Assembly (NCBI GenBank): GCA_012934845.2
Contig: WNNJ02000915.1
Span: 62,001 to 126,000 of the forward strand
Direction of reading: 5' to 3'
DNA length: 64,000 nt
From: Pomphorhynchus laevis
Lineage: Eukaryota > Acanthocephala > Palaeacanthocephala > Echinorhynchida > Pomphorhynchidae
Made by a program: the position numbers and the translations under genes. The notes beneath the pieces are model-generated. The model did not search any database and was not told the DNA's origin. It worked only from the letters and a program-made list of their open reading frames with translations. How positions within the stretch are numbered: the stretch's first letter is position 1; the number at the start of each line of letters is the position of its first letter. This document shows, in pieces, positions 63,844 to 64,000 of this stretch.

Positions 63844-64000
63844 CAATACAATGAACACATGATAAACATACTATATATAGATTAAAGCAGAAAGAATTCG
63901 CTATATGCTAATTGCATGATGTAGCTTGCGCTTTTGAAGTCAATGCAATGCGGTGAATTCTTTTTATTGTAATAGACATCAGTGAGATCACTAAATTACC

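Larger units (their letters stand above)
61901..64000 (-). mobile_element. tandem array of 351-bp retrozyme-like units (at least six)
   Basis: The landmark TCTCTATATATAGAGA recurs at 62008, 62360, 62711, 63062, 63412 and 63763 (periods 350-352 bp), and the array runs off the window. Every unit has a hammerhead-like motif on the minus strand at the same place, plus GCAGAAAGAATTC, CTATATGCTAATTG and GATCCTCAGA words. There is no protein; the identical 64-codon ORFs at 62858 and 63559 are by-products of the repeat. Metazoan retrozymes are described as tandem repeats of a few hundred bp with type I hammerheads that are thought to use PLE machinery. A PLE endonuclease lies 100 bp away. Confidence 0.8.

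Noticed and set aside
1-64000. tRNA, rRNA or snRNA genes
   Set aside because: I looked for T-arm words, rRNA core motifs and Sm-like sites while reading and found none that I could support. A tRNAscan or Infernal run would settle it.

Overview
The window looks like a transposon-dominated stretch of an AT-rich invertebrate animal genome. The evidence is several clades of LINE, two kinds of Penelope-like element (PLE), a Gypsy LTR element, hammerhead-ribozyme repeats of the metazoan retrozyme type, many microsatellites, and only one weak candidate for a host exon. I cannot name the species from sequence alone. No rRNA, tRNA or CRISPR array was found.

Layout. 1-5533: a 3' scrap of LINE family B, a tandemly triplicated LINE scrap, and two copies of a Gypsy pol fossil separated by a scrap of LINE A1. 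5534-17637: an old LINE (E) split by an almost full-length LINE A (8559-13242), then two 5'-truncated A-type LINEs head to head. 17640-25645: LINE C (restriction-like-endonuclease type, REL) followed by an almost complete LINE B with ORF1 and ORF2, and another A1 scrap. 26040-32516: a minus-strand LINE C and a Gypsy element with very short LTRs. 32750-36908: LINE D interrupted by an A1 copy. 37239-48063: a minus-strand LINE C 5' end with a GC hairpin and a 2.5-kb array of a 14-bp unit, then a second LINE C. A complete, uninterrupted REL-LINE (41894-46636, one 1408-codon ORF, perfect 15-bp target duplication) has inserted into that second LINE C. 48960-52455: a LINE C C-terminal scrap and a PLE that probably has an N-terminal GIY-YIG domain. 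52456-60500: mostly AT-rich spacer with an isolated hammerhead ribozyme, two fold-back MITE-like repeats, minisatellites and one possible host exon. 60573-64000: a perfect 100-bp inverted repeat, a PLE GIY-YIG fragment, and at least six 351-bp units each carrying a minus-strand hammerhead motif.

The most unusual item is the intact REL-LINE at 41894-46636. Its ORF runs past the normal end of the endonuclease domain into about 400 extra codons. These include a stretch resembling the nucleophile-elbow region of hormone-sensitive lipase, and all of it lies inside the unit bounded by the target duplication. The second is the hammerhead repeat array beside a PLE endonuclease fragment, which looks like a non-autonomous retrozyme next to a relative of its presumed helper. 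Shared themes are short tandem repeats and a GC-rich hairpin just upstream of LINE ORFs, conserved small hairpins at LINE 3' ends, and many perfect or near-perfect snap-back hairpins.
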